A stretch of 64,000 bases of DNA from NIOZ-UU13 sp964653075 (GTDB lineage Bacteria; Planctomycetota; Phycisphaerae; Sedimentisphaerales; Anaerobacaceae): positions 55,756-119,755 of the forward strand of contig CAZZAX010000002.1 in NCBI GenBank assembly GCA_964653075.1, written 5' to 3'. Within the stretch, counting starts at the first letter, position 1; each line of letters begins with the position of its first letter. Both the position numbers and the translations under genes were made by a program. The notes beneath the pieces were generated by a model, which saw only the letters and a program-made list of their open reading frames with translations, did not search any database and had not been told where the DNA came from. Of the stretch, positions 51,418 to 60,933 are shown in pieces.

Positions 51418-52836
51418 CTATCGTTCAGCAACATCAAGACATATCATTCGATTCGAATTACGTAAAATCAACCTACCCGATGCAATTGCCATAGGCCCCC
51501 ATGACTCATGGCCAGAGAGCACCTCGGCCTTGTCCAGCTCGACATAACCGGTCGATGTGGGTTCTACAAGTGTAAGAACGCCCGAATCATTCAAGACATA
51601 GATTAGACCATTTGCAATCATATATGCCCCATTTCCGAATTTGTTCGCGCTCGTACTGGTCCAGACAACCTGTCCGGCCAGGTCAAGACAAACCAACTGT
51701 TTGTCCGTCCTTACTCCGTAAATATAACCCTCATAAGGAATCGGGGTTTGCTGTATCGAACCGAACACATCAGTTGGATATACAAATTCCGGCTCAGCAC
51801 TTATTTTTCCATCGGCCTCAGTAAGGCGCAGCATCATGCAACCGTTATCGTATTGTCCATAGCCGGCCGAAAGAAATATTCTGTCATCGCCAACTATAAC
51901 GGGGCAAGGAACATTAGTACGCACTTTCCATATGTCGGTCTTCCACAGAATGCTGCCATCCTCGGCCGAAACTCCTACAACTCCTCCACTAGCCGTGTCG
52001 CCACCGCAATATATATAAAAACGTTTATCCTTAAATTCCATCGGCACAATGGATGAATGAGTCATAACCCAGCCGTCCGGATTAGGTGTTGTCCACACAA
52101 TCTCCCCTGTGTCTGCATCCACCGCCATCATAAGCACCTCACCCGCCGGAGCAATTATGGCCTTGCCATCTTCAATGAATGGACATTGTGCTGTGTACCA
52201 TTGGGGCACTGTCGTTCCGTATTCTCTTACAAGGTTCAGCATCCATCGAAATTGGCCGGTCATCGAATCCAGGCACGTTACGTGACATTTCGGACCAATA
52301 GTTACGATATGCTTTTCTGTTACAGCAGGGACGGTTCGGCTCATTCCATGAAATCTTTTTATCTTGACGTCGTAAGAATATCGCCATATTTCTTTGCCAT
52401 CATCTAACGACAAGCATCGAACAGCATCTGCTTTGTTTTCCTGGTCATAATCCAAAACAAATACACGCCCCGCCAGAACTGCTGCTCCGGCGTAACCTTC
52501 TCCGACATCAACAGACCAGAGGACTTTGGGTCCGTTGTCCGGCCATGATCTTGCAAGAGTAATATTTTCGTCACTGCTTATTGCGTCAAAGTTCGGCCCT
52601 CTAAATCGAGGCCAGGCACCGGGCAATTCGGCCGGAACACCATCGTATTTCATCAACCTGCCGGTTATCTTGATAGGCTCGTCTTCTTTTATAAGAGTTG
52701 CAATCCTCTTATCCTCACCCGGCAGGCGCTGCTTAATGTCTTTCGCTGCATCGGTACTAAGCCATATATACAATAATATTACTCCAAGAATAGCTAATCC
52801 AATCGGCAGTGTCTTTTCGACAGTAGATTTCTTCAT
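51418..52836 (-). CDS. Membrane-anchored PQQ-like quinoprotein
   Basis: 472 residues from ATG at 52836; GAGAGGAAA lies just upstream within a longer frame that reaches 52860. The anchor is GLAILGVILLYIWLSTDAA. The propeller starts with WPRFRGPNFDAIS and has repeats such as VRCLSLDDGKEIWRYSY, VTCLDSMTGQFRWML, MMAVDADTGEIVWTT, VGVSAEDGSILWKTDIW and LVCLDLAGQVVWT. It is the third of four propellers in this operon. Cofactor binding cannot be confirmed from sequence. It begins 27 bases after the FtsX-type permease gene. Confidence 0.84.
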   Translation of the reverse strand: MKKSTVEKTLPIGLAILGVILLYIWLSTDAAKDIKQRLPGEDKRIATLIKEDEPIKITGRLMKYDGVPAELPGAWPRFRGPNFDAISSDENITLARSWPDNGPKVLWSVDVGEGYAGAAVLAGRVFVLDYDQENKADAVRCLSLDDGKEIWRYSYDVKIKRFHGMSRTVPAVTEKHIVTIGPKCHVTCLDSMTGQFRWMLNLVREYGTTVPQWYTAQCPFIEDGKAIIAPAGEVLMMAVDADTGEIVWTTPNPDGWVMTHSSIVPMEFKDKRFYIYCGGDTASGGVVGVSAEDGSILWKTDIWKVRTNVPCPVIVGDDRIFLSAGYGQYDNGCMMLRLTEADGKISAEPEFVYPTDVFGSIQQTPIPYEGYIYGVRTDKQLVCLDLAGQVVWTSTSANKFGNGAYMIANGLIYVLNDSGVLTLVEPTSTGYVELDKAEVLSGHESWGPMAIASGRLILRNSNRMICLDVAER

Positions 52837-52863
52837 ATTTTCCTCTCTTAGAGCCCACAATAC

Positions 52864-55800
52864 TTATTCATTTCTCAAGGCCTCCAATATTTTGCCAGTG
52901 AGTGCAAAGGCCGTCGCTACCCGTATCCACACTAATCCACTGACAGCTATGGCGGCAATTGTCAACAACAGTGAAAAATACGGAATCTGGGCTCCAGGAG
53001 ATTTCAGAGCAGGACTTACTGCTACCAGCGCTGCAACAACTCCACAGGCCAAACCACTTATCATAAGCCCTCCATGCTCGTAAAACACCATTCTTTTAAG
53101 TGCCGCTTTGTCAAATCCCACTGCCTGCAACATTGCAAGCTCACTCCGGCGGTCAAGCACGTTGCGCAGCACTACCAAACCGAGCCCAAAACTGCCAAGA
53201 ATCAATCCCAAGCCACCCAATAACTGAAATATAGACAGATATGTATTTTCAACGGCGTTGAACTCTTCCAATCGCTGAATGGTCGGTGTAAGTGACAGAC
53301 CATAGTCTTGCAATCTTGTAGAAAGTAAATCAGCTACTGCTTCATTTTTTCCCTGCGGAGCATCTATAAGAAAAAGCCTGTATCCATCTTCCGACGGGAA
53401 ACGTTTAATAAACTCATCTTCAGAAATAATCAAGCTTCCCTGCAAAACAGAATTTTTCAACATTCCTACGAGGCGCAGTCGAAATCTTCCACCCTTTTCA
53501 TCTATATAATCAAGCTCATCTCCAACAGATTTACCGAGCGCCCAGTACACAGTCGCATAGTCACCAACAGCCGGAACAACATTTTCACCGAGATTCTCAT
53601 TAAGTAAATCCCAATCTATTTTTCCGTTGTCACTTTCGATTGCCCTGGCAAAAGCGAAAGAACCTCGTTCCTGTAATCGATTCGGCTGCAAAGCCAGCAA
53701 TTGCGGCATCTGTGCACGATTGAGATTAAGACAGCTTGCATCATCCCCCTCATGTATCCGTAACTGAACTATCTGCACACCTTCCATTACATTATCATCC
53801 AGAGACATTGCCCGACGTCCGGACCGGCTGTTCAAATCATGGAGGATACTTATTGACGATTCACCAAACAGCGTGAATCCTCCCGTACCTGAATCCCGTT
53901 TATGAGCTTTTTCTAATGGACTATGCCTATTAGCCCCTACGGCAACAACCAGAAATATTCCACACGCAAGCAAACCGACAACCGCTAAGCTTCGCCCGCT
54001 TCGCCTTGTTGTATTGCGCAATCCTAAACCAGCCAGAGATGCCATTGCATTGTTCCATCCGCTCGCAATAATTCTTAATAAGGCATGAGTTAATCCAAGT
54101 CCGGCAACCAAAAGCAGAGCCCCGGCTCCGAAAAATACACCGGCAACGGCGGCGCTGTCAGCATTGCCCATCAGACCAAGCAGCAAAATCGCTCCTGTCG
54201 CTGCTGCCGCTGCCACATATAATCCGAACCGCCTCTTCAAAATCTCTTTATCAGTGAAGAATTGCCCCTCCAAGACTCCAGAAAGAAGCTCACGGGCCGG
54301 CCGAGATACCTGCTTGCGCAAAGTCAACCATATTGCAATCAGAGAAACCGCAATCGCTCCCAATGCCCCCTGAAACAAAGTGGAAGGTTTTGCATAAAAA
54401 TGTATCGTTGAACCGCTTACCGCAGCCTGCCATAAGGTTTCGAGCCCGTAAATCATAACTTTTGTATAAATCAATCCTGCTGCAGTACCCATAACCACTC
54501 CGAGTATTGTTAATATATCTCCTTCAATAAATAACAATCGTCTAACCTGCTTCGGTGAAAAACCTACTGCCATTAACATGCCAATCTGTTCGCTCCGGCT
54601 TTCGATGCCAAATACAAAAATAAGGCCCATTAAAATTAAAGCAGCTATGATAAGAAACATACTAAGACCAAGAAATAGCTGGCCAAAGTCGGTTGCCTGG
54701 TCCCCTGCTTTTAGGCCGCGTGAACGTACTGGTTGAAAAAAAAGTCCGACCGAAGCGGGAATGACATTGCTTAAGAAGCTGCTCGCTATAGACTCGGAGG
54801 ACACTTTTGCTGCTGCAGGGTAACGTATCATCGTCAAATTACCATACCTGTTGGCCCACATCTTTTGGCCGGCTCTGAGGGTAACAAAGGCCTTTGGTGT
54901 GCCCCGGTACTGCTGCCAATAATCCTCATCCTGTTTTCGTATCTTATCAAGGTCAATCGGTATTCCCGGGTCCCAATCCCGACAGTTCTCTGCATCGGCC
55001 AGTCCCGGAAAATCCGGCATCAAATCAGGATCCATAAGAGGGTTGTCCATTGACAGTATCGACTTAATCCGAAAAACAGTTTGTTCTTCCCGCAGAGCTC
55101 TCATCGGCCCGAGAACAAAATAGGTAAGTACAACCTCATCCCCTTCTTTTACATCGAGGTCGCGGGCAAGCCACTGATTGATGAGAATTTCATCGTCCCT
55201 CATGTCCTCAGGGATTACACCACCAGATTCCGTCAGCCGGCTCATAGCAGCCACCATAGAATATGGAGTTTTTCTGTCACCTGAACTTAATTCATTCACA
55301 AAATAAGTCAAAACACCAAAGGAACCATCTGCTGTGTTAATCGCAGTGGAGGTGATAGATTCTTCAATGAATACCCGCCTGCTGCGTATCTCAAGCATAT
55401 CCTTATGCGTTAAACGGCGAAGCTCAAGACCCGCATCAGCAAGCTGCCAGTATTTTTTTACGGCTTCATTCGCCTTTTCAGTTGTTAAGGTGTCACTTGC
55501 ATTAGCTGCAAGTAAAAGCATATTTGCCTCGTTGTTGCGGCCAAGCTGTTCCTGTAACCATAGTAAAGGAACAAAGGCATTCAATGATGTAATTTGATTG
55601 ACTTTTAAGCTGAAACTTCCAAAGTCTGATTGACAGGCAATTGCTTTTACTACCAAACGAAATGCCAGAGACAGACCCGAATCCGGCGTCAATGGTAAAT
55701 CTCGCGGCATAAGAGAAGGCTTTTCAATTCGCAGCACAACCTCATCTCCCACATTGACGCCAAGTTTTGCTGCCAGGGGTTTGTTCAGAACAATCGCCCG

Positions 55801-56196
55801 GTCCGGCCTATCTCCCAGAGAATCTTTCGCCGCGCCTATTTTAAAAAAACGGCTATCAACGCCGAGCACCTCAATCCTGTTCGCCCGCTTTGTGCCATCG
55901 CTGCTGGCAATCAATCCTCTTAACTGCAAAACAGGAGCCGCTATTGCATCGAGCTCTTTCGCAATTTCTCCAGCCAGCTCAGCTCTGAAGAATCTGTTCT
56001 TAGGGACCAGAGCCAACTGTGTTGCGCCCAATCGAGCTTCAACCATCAATTTAAGACTATAACGAACCGAATCACCAATCACCAGTGCACCGGTCAAAAC
56101 AACAGCACTCACCATAACGGCCAGCAGAACGCCTAAATTTGTCCGCCAATAAAAGACCAGACTTCTTTTAGCGAGTTTCCAAAAACTCATTGGCAA
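52864..56196 (-). CDS. MacB/FtsX-type ABC transporter permease (LolCE-like, duplicated)
   Basis: 1110 residues, much longer than LolC/E (about 400). It begins with one membrane helix (LGVLLAVMVSAVVLTGALVIG), then a large periplasmic MacB-PCD domain of over 400 residues. A first FtsX core follows near 510-630 (FIIAALILMGLIFVFGIESR, QIGMLMAVGFSPKQVRRLLF). Further helices, a second periplasmic part and a second FtsX core near the end (LAMLQAVGFDKAALKRMVF) complete it. So both halves of a dimer are fused. It overlaps the ATPase gene by 10 bases. Such systems extract lipoproteins or push envelope substrates. Confidence 0.9.
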   Translation of the reverse strand: MPMSFWKLAKRSLVFYWRTNLGVLLAVMVSAVVLTGALVIGDSVRYSLKLMVEARLGATQLALVPKNRFFRAELAGEIAKELDAIAAPVLQLRGLIASSDGTKRANRIEVLGVDSRFFKIGAAKDSLGDRPDRAIVLNKPLAAKLGVNVGDEVVLRIEKPSLMPRDLPLTPDSGLSLAFRLVVKAIACQSDFGSFSLKVNQITSLNAFVPLLWLQEQLGRNNEANMLLLAANASDTLTTEKANEAVKKYWQLADAGLELRRLTHKDMLEIRSRRVFIEESITSTAINTADGSFGVLTYFVNELSSGDRKTPYSMVAAMSRLTESGGVIPEDMRDDEILINQWLARDLDVKEGDEVVLTYFVLGPMRALREEQTVFRIKSILSMDNPLMDPDLMPDFPGLADAENCRDWDPGIPIDLDKIRKQDEDYWQQYRGTPKAFVTLRAGQKMWANRYGNLTMIRYPAAAKVSSESIASSFLSNVIPASVGLFFQPVRSRGLKAGDQATDFGQLFLGLSMFLIIAALILMGLIFVFGIESRSEQIGMLMAVGFSPKQVRRLLFIEGDILTILGVVMGTAAGLIYTKVMIYGLETLWQAAVSGSTIHFYAKPSTLFQGALGAIAVSLIAIWLTLRKQVSRPARELLSGVLEGQFFTDKEILKRRFGLYVAAAAATGAILLLGLMGNADSAAVAGVFFGAGALLLVAGLGLTHALLRIIASGWNNAMASLAGLGLRNTTRRSGRSLAVVGLLACGIFLVVAVGANRHSPLEKAHKRDSGTGGFTLFGESSISILHDLNSRSGRRAMSLDDNVMEGVQIVQLRIHEGDDASCLNLNRAQMPQLLALQPNRLQERGSFAFARAIESDNGKIDWDLLNENLGENVVPAVGDYATVYWALGKSVGDELDYIDEKGGRFRLRLVGMLKNSVLQGSLIISEDEFIKRFPSEDGYRLFLIDAPQGKNEAVADLLSTRLQDYGLSLTPTIQRLEEFNAVENTYLSIFQLLGGLGLILGSFGLGLVVLRNVLDRRSELAMLQAVGFDKAALKRMVFYEHGGLMISGLACGVVAALVAVSPALKSPGAQIPYFSLLLTIAAIAVSGLVWIRVATAFALTGKILEALRNE

Positions 56197-56876
56197 CTCC
56201 GTTCTCTCAGGACACCTTCGCTTAGTTCCATCACGCTGCCTATTATCTCTGCAAGCCTGAGAGAGTGTGTTACGGTAATCAATGTAACTTCTTCGCTGCG
56301 ATTCAGCTCAACAAGAAGTTTGGCGATATTCTCAGACGCGTCCTTATCAAGTGAGCCGGTCGGTTCGTCAGCCAGCAAAAGCTTGGGGCTGTTAATCAAA
56401 GCCCTGACAACAGCTACACGCTGGCGCTGGCCGCCCGAAAGCTGGCCCGGCATATATAACAGGTAATCCTTAAGGCCCACACGGTTCAGAAGATCCTTCG
56501 CTCTTTCATGAGTCTCTTTTTTTGACAGATTGATTTTGTCGGCAAGCATCGGCACTAAAACGTTTTCGAGTACCGTGCACTGTGGTAAAAGATGATGTAA
56601 CTGAAAAACAAAACCTATTTTACGGTTGCGGACCTTTGCAAGCTCAGACTCATTCAAATCCGCAAGGTCTTTACCATCAAATATTACCTTTCCAGAAGTT
56701 GGCCGGTCGAGGGTGCCAATAATATTAAGCAATGTGCTTTTGCCGCTGCCCGAGGGACCGATTATTACGAGGGACTGTCCCTTTGTTACTTTGAGTGTAA
56801 TATTTTGCAAAACACAGACGCCATTCTTATTCCCCGGCGACTGATAGCTTTTTGTTACATTAATAAGCTCGAGCAT
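56187..56876 (-). CDS. LolD/MacB-type ABC transporter ATPase
   Basis: 229 residues from ATG at 56876, with TTAGGAATATT before it; a GTG 18 bases upstream overlaps the glycosyltransferase stop but lacks a ribosome site. Walker A GPSGSGKSTL, Q-loop FVFQLHHLLPQ, signature LSGGQRQRVAV, Walker B LLLADEPTGSLD, and H-loop ITVTHSLRLA are all intact and in LolD order. It should drive the fused permease of the overlapping gene. Confidence 0.92.
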   Translation of the reverse strand: MLELINVTKSYQSPGNKNGVCVLQNITLKVTKGQSLVIIGPSGSGKSTLLNIIGTLDRPTSGKVIFDGKDLADLNESELAKVRNRKIGFVFQLHHLLPQCTVLENVLVPMLADKINLSKKETHERAKDLLNRVGLKDYLLYMPGQLSGGQRQRVAVVRALINSPKLLLADEPTGSLDKDASENIAKLLVELNRSEEVTLITVTHSLRLAEIIGSVMELSEGVLRERSCQ

Positions 56877-56893
56877 AATATTCCTAACGCACA

Positions 56894-58186
56894 CTATTTT
56901 GCTATTTGTTCATATATACGCACTATTTCTTTAGCAGTTTGCTCGATATTAAATTTTTCGAAGACTGCATCTCTGCCCTGTTTTCCAAGCTTCCGGGCGT
57001 AATCAGGCTCAATCAGTAAATTCTCTATTGCAGCAGCCAAAGCCGCAGTGTTATTAGGTTCAAACAGCACTCCACCACCAGTCATGTCTATTAATTCAGG
57101 AAAAACACCGCTTGAAGGCTCTACTACCGGCACGCCGGCCGCAAGAGCTTCAAGCACATACAATCCATACGCAACAGGCTGCTTTTCCGGAACAGACAAT
57201 ACCGAAAGTGTCCGTAAAAAAGCGGACTTGTTTAAACTGTCAAATTCAGAAAGAAATTCCACTTCCCCAATCAGACCACAGGAGTCCAATCGATGTCGAA
57301 TCTTGTTTAAGAATTTTCCGTCATCGCTCATCTTACCGCCGGTTATCCGCAACATTGCATTTTTTAATTTCTCGTTTTTCTTTAATTGCACAAAAGCCTC
57401 AACCAGTGTATCCAGACCCTTGTCGGAACACATACGTGAGAGATAACCGATGGTCGGCGCCCCAGGTTCTGTATGTCCTGAGTCATATCCATCTAATGAA
57501 ATACCCATATAAACCACATAAATCCGTTCCGAGGCAACTCCCAGTCTTTGCTGCATAACATCTGCATAGTATTTACTGACTGCTATAAATGCGTCCACGT
57601 CACCTGCCCGCTCGGCAAGTATCTGCCAGGCTTGATCCGAATATGGTGACTGTAATCCATCCAAAAAACCGTCCTCATCCTGTAGCATACAAAATACCGG
57701 CACATCAAGTGTTTGCTTAATGCGTCTTGCAAGTCCAACCAGCATAACATTGGAAAGACACACAACATCAGGCTTCGTATCCTGCGCATAAAGCCATTCG
57801 ACGAGTCTGTCCAGTTCTTTTATCTGTCTTCCCTGCTCACCACGCAGCATCGACGTCGTTGTTTGTCCTAAATCCTCTGCGCTTGTCATTCCGGCCCATC
57901 GGCCAACCCATCTCAACAATCCGGGCGAATCCAGCATTTTGTCAAACCAGCGAGGAGTTTTCTGGAAAAAAGACGATTTTTGCTGAAGATAAACATTAAT
58001 ACCGCCAAAAAAAACGGGGGTTTTAACGACCGAGTCGCTTACATCATCCGGCAACGGCAGGTAAAGAGGGACCGAGAGAACATCATGACCCGCTTTCATC
58101 ATTGCTTTAATCAAAGCAGCATCACGCAAACAGTTCTCACAATAAAAGCTGTCTCCCGCGCTTGGAGTTATGTGGACAATATTCAT
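56894..58186 (-). CDS. Glycosyltransferase family 4 protein
   Basis: 430 residues, no signal peptide. The N-terminal acceptor domain opens with NIVHITPSAGDSFYCENCLRD (quoted in parts: MNIVHITPSAG, FYCENCLRD), and the C-terminal donor domain has IGYLSRMCSDKGLDTLVEAF near residue 250 and EALAAGVPVVEPSSG near 365 (E-x7-E region). This is the GT-B fold of GT4. The CENC motif near the glycine loop recurs in planctomycete homologues (from memory). Product and acceptor unknown; its place beside a LolD-like exporter suggests an envelope glycan or glycolipid. Confidence 0.85.
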   Translation of the reverse strand: MNIVHITPSAGDSFYCENCLRDAALIKAMMKAGHDVLSVPLYLPLPDDVSDSVVKTPVFFGGINVYLQQKSSFFQKTPRWFDKMLDSPGLLRWVGRWAGMTSAEDLGQTTTSMLRGEQGRQIKELDRLVEWLYAQDTKPDVVCLSNVMLVGLARRIKQTLDVPVFCMLQDEDGFLDGLQSPYSDQAWQILAERAGDVDAFIAVSKYYADVMQQRLGVASERIYVVYMGISLDGYDSGHTEPGAPTIGYLSRMCSDKGLDTLVEAFVQLKKNEKLKNAMLRITGGKMSDDGKFLNKIRHRLDSCGLIGEVEFLSEFDSLNKSAFLRTLSVLSVPEKQPVAYGLYVLEALAAGVPVVEPSSGVFPELIDMTGGGVLFEPNNTAALAAAIENLLIEPDYARKLGKQGRDAVFEKFNIEQTAKEIVRIYEQIAK

Positions 58187-58203
58187 AAACTTTTGCTCAA
58201 TTT

Positions 58204-59406
58204 TTATCGTTGAGAACTAAACGCATACACATAACCATCGTCACTGCCGACCACAACCATTTGATTGGCTACAGCCGGAGAAGAAGTTACAGGCTGACCT
58301 ATGTCATACGACCATACTTGTTCTCCGTCGGAAAGCCTTAATAGATAAAGCCGGCCGTCTTCAGAGCCGACAATCACCTTGTCACCGCAAATAACCGGTG
58401 AACTGTCAACTTCGCCCAGCGTTTTGAATGTCCAGATTACCTTGCCGTTATTACGACTCACACAATGGACGCTCTTATCCCGTCCTCCAAATACGACTAC
58501 GTCTTTACCGATTGCAGGTGAAGAAAAGAACGGGGAATCCGAATCCGCATATTTCCATACAATTTTGCCGGTGGCAATATCGGCCTTGATAAGCACATTA
58601 TCGTAATTGCCTACATAAACCTGTCCTTCCAAAAAAGCTGCGGAAGCTGCGATATATGAGTCGGCATCGAACTGCATTATTTCGCTGCCGTCTGTCAGGG
58701 ACACAACGTGAATCAAAGCATCACAGCCTCCGAAAACGGTCTTTTTGTCATCAACTGCAGGTGAGCCATTTATATAATTGTCCGTTTCATAGGTCCACAC
58801 GGCTTTTCCGGTTGCCGAATCCACACAATGTAATATACCATCGTAACTACCTATAAGAATCCATAGCATCCTGCCGTCAGGTGAGCGCACCCAATTAGCG
58901 GCCCCGAGAATCTGCCCGTCAGTCTTGTATTTCCACTTGAGTGAACCACTTTCAGCATCAAGCGCATACAAAAACTCATCCGATGACCCCACAAAAACCG
59001 AACCATCAATCACACAAGGTGCTGCTTCGACGGCATCGCCGGTCTTGTATGACCATACCTGGCTGCCGCTTTTTAAATCAATTGCATAAATATTTGCGTC
59101 AGATGAGCCAATAAAAACAAGATGGTCATCGATTGCCGGTGATGATTTGATAAGGTCAGAAGTTTTGAACTTCCAGGCAAACTTCAGCGAATCGGGCAAA
59201 GACCCTGACGCCCTGCCCAAGAGCTGCTGACCACCTCGAAACATAGGCCAACTGTCCTGGCTGTCAACTGCTATTTCCGGCTGTATGAACTCAGATACTG
59301 TTTCCTCGTCGCTATGTCCCTTTCGGCCGATTATCAGCGCCGTAAGAATCAAGCACGCTCCGATTATAACAACAAGCACCAGGATTACCTTAATCTTAAC
59401 TCTCAT
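58204..59406 (-). CDS. Membrane-anchored PQQ-like beta-propeller, first gene of the redox operon
   Basis: 400 residues with anchor VILVLVVIIGACLILTALIIG. After WPMFRGGQQLLGRA there are about eight clean blades: IYAIDLKSGSQVWSYKTGD, LYALDAESGSLKWKYKTDG, LHCVDSATGKAVWTYETDN, IHVVSLTDGSEIMQF, IKADIATGKIVWKYADS, VHCVSRNNGKVIWTFKTLG, and LYLLRLSDGEQVWSYDIG. The regular repeats make it a BamB-like propeller. It begins the 12-gene minus-strand run; a candidate promoter lies 20-50 bases before it. Confidence 0.85.
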   Translation of the reverse strand: MRVKIKVILVLVVIIGACLILTALIIGRKGHSDEETVSEFIQPEIAVDSQDSWPMFRGGQQLLGRASGSLPDSLKFAWKFKTSDLIKSSPAIDDHLVFIGSSDANIYAIDLKSGSQVWSYKTGDAVEAAPCVIDGSVFVGSSDEFLYALDAESGSLKWKYKTDGQILGAANWVRSPDGRMLWILIGSYDGILHCVDSATGKAVWTYETDNYINGSPAVDDKKTVFGGCDALIHVVSLTDGSEIMQFDADSYIAASAAFLEGQVYVGNYDNVLIKADIATGKIVWKYADSDSPFFSSPAIGKDVVVFGGRDKSVHCVSRNNGKVIWTFKTLGEVDSSPVICGDKVIVGSEDGRLYLLRLSDGEQVWSYDIGQPVTSSPAVANQMVVVGSDDGYVYAFSSQR

Positions 59407-59425
59407 AGCAATTCTTTACTGATTC

Positions 59426-59456
59426 ATTATCTCATCATATATCAAAACAACGTCAA
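59426..59456 (-). promoter_or_regulatory. Candidate promoter of the redox operon
   Basis: On the minus strand TTGACG (59456-59451) and GATAAT (59431-59426) with a 19-base spacer, slightly long. It is placed 20 bases before the ATG at 59406. The remaining gap 59457-59648 shows nothing clear. Confidence 0.3.
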
Positions 59457-59648
59457 TAATAACTTATTAATTGAACTCTGGCAAGACCTTCAGAACATGT
59501 TAGACGCATTCCATCAATGAGATGTTCTTAAATATCTTACCTGCAACATGTTACTTGTTATGCCGTTTATTGAGCCTTTAATTAGGTGTGATATCTAATT
59601 TGAAGTGTCTTTCGAAGATGTTAAATACAAACATTATCTCTGGGGCTC

Positions 59649-60929
59649 TCAGCCAATGTATTGGCTTCTTGCCTCAGCAATCAGCTTTAGCATCTGGTCG
59701 GCCTGGCTTTGAATTTCGGGATCGGAATTTGTTACCCTCGCACTCCATTTACTATACTCTTTATTCAAATGCCGGCGGGCTTTTTCTTTATTCATCTCTG
59801 AAGTAACGCCAAGGATGGTTTCGACGTCCTTTACTTCATGCATATCTATTGGAAGTACTTTCTGAACCATTTCTCTGAACTTATCAGCATCAATCTCGAG
59901 CCAGCTTGCGAAGTCTTTCAAAAGGTTCAATTCTTCTGTAGTAACGGTGCTGTTAGCCTGTGCCACATACAAGCACAGATTCATAATGTCATAGCGGTCC
60001 GGAAGTGGTGCAATTTCAACAATCTCTCGACAAATATCAAAATTGTTCAGTTTATTTCCGTCGCGGAAAAACGCAATGGTTTCATTCAATGCTTTTTCAA
60101 GTTTACGCCGTTCTTTGCTTGACGCCTCAGACAGGTCAATATTTTCTGATGTCCAGTCTCTAATAAGATCAATTTCACAGTCATACAATTTATTATCTGC
60201 CGCACTTACTGCAAACGCCAGTGCAACGGCAAGTGTTTTCGAGCGTTGGATATTTTCCTTCACATCAAGATAGCCAAAATCACGATTGCGATACGTAAAA
60301 TAACAGCGAGCACAAGCAAGCCGTTCACCGCCTTCGGCAGGAAATATTGATGTAACAAACTTCAACTCTCTGTTTCCTCTGCGGGGAAGTTCCAGCCAGT
60401 CAAGACGCAACAGGGCGATGGAGGTCCAATCCGGTATCGTAGTGACCTGGTTCGGGAGTTTGCCAAGTCCGGCCTTGTAACAAAAAACAGACGAATCCGG
60501 CACTTGCCATTGTTTTACCAGGGCACGTACCGGGTTTGTGTTAGGCTCCGGGTCAGTGGTATCCATAACTGAAATTTTCAAAGTCGCCGACTGTACGTCA
60601 CGGGGAGCATGGATTGAGCCGCAGATTTCAACGTTAAAAGCATCAGAAACGCCTTCGCCGTCCTGGTATTTCGACAGTGTAACACGACAATTAAGAACGG
60701 TCAAATCAAGCTCAGGGGAAAACTCGATAGATGGTTTTGGTTTTTTTTTCGGTGAAACCGCCACCTTGAAGCGATTAATCAAATCCGAGAAACTGAAGTG
60801 ACTAATGAAATCACCCGACTTTAATCGGTTTATTAATTCACTAAATCCTGTACGATTAATTAAACTTAACATAATCAATAAAGCAGATGCTGCTACCCCG
60901 ACTAAAATTGGTGTCAGAATTTTGCCCAT
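59649..60929 (-). CDS. Membrane-anchored TerB-domain protein with degenerate J-like C-terminus
   Basis: 426 residues. An N-terminal helix (ILTPILVGVAASALLIMLSLI) anchors it. Residues about 65-220 form a beta-rich domain with Cys pairs (ACARCYF). Residues about 228-350 are TerB-like (ALAFAVSAADNKLYDCEIDL, AQANSTVTTEELNLLKDFAS). The tail DVETILGVTSEMNKEKARRH then LNKEYSKWSARVTN resembles the start of a J domain as in DjlA, but the HPD tripeptide is absent, replaced by KWSARV. J domains normally stimulate Hsp70. The gene begins five bases after the Hsp70 gene ends, so it is the probable co-chaperone or a regulator that lost the HPD. Confidence 0.78.
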   Translation of the reverse strand: MGKILTPILVGVAASALLIMLSLINRTGFSELINRLKSGDFISHFSFSDLINRFKVAVSPKKKPKPSIEFSPELDLTVLNCRVTLSKYQDGEGVSDAFNVEICGSIHAPRDVQSATLKISVMDTTDPEPNTNPVRALVKQWQVPDSSVFCYKAGLGKLPNQVTTIPDWTSIALLRLDWLELPRRGNRELKFVTSIFPAEGGERLACARCYFTYRNRDFGYLDVKENIQRSKTLAVALAFAVSAADNKLYDCEIDLIRDWTSENIDLSEASSKERRKLEKALNETIAFFRDGNKLNNFDICREIVEIAPLPDRYDIMNLCLYVAQANSTVTTEELNLLKDFASWLEIDADKFREMVQKVLPIDMHEVKDVETILGVTSEMNKEKARRHLNKEYSKWSARVTNSDPEIQSQADQMLKLIAEARSQYIG

Positions 60930-60933
60930 CTAT

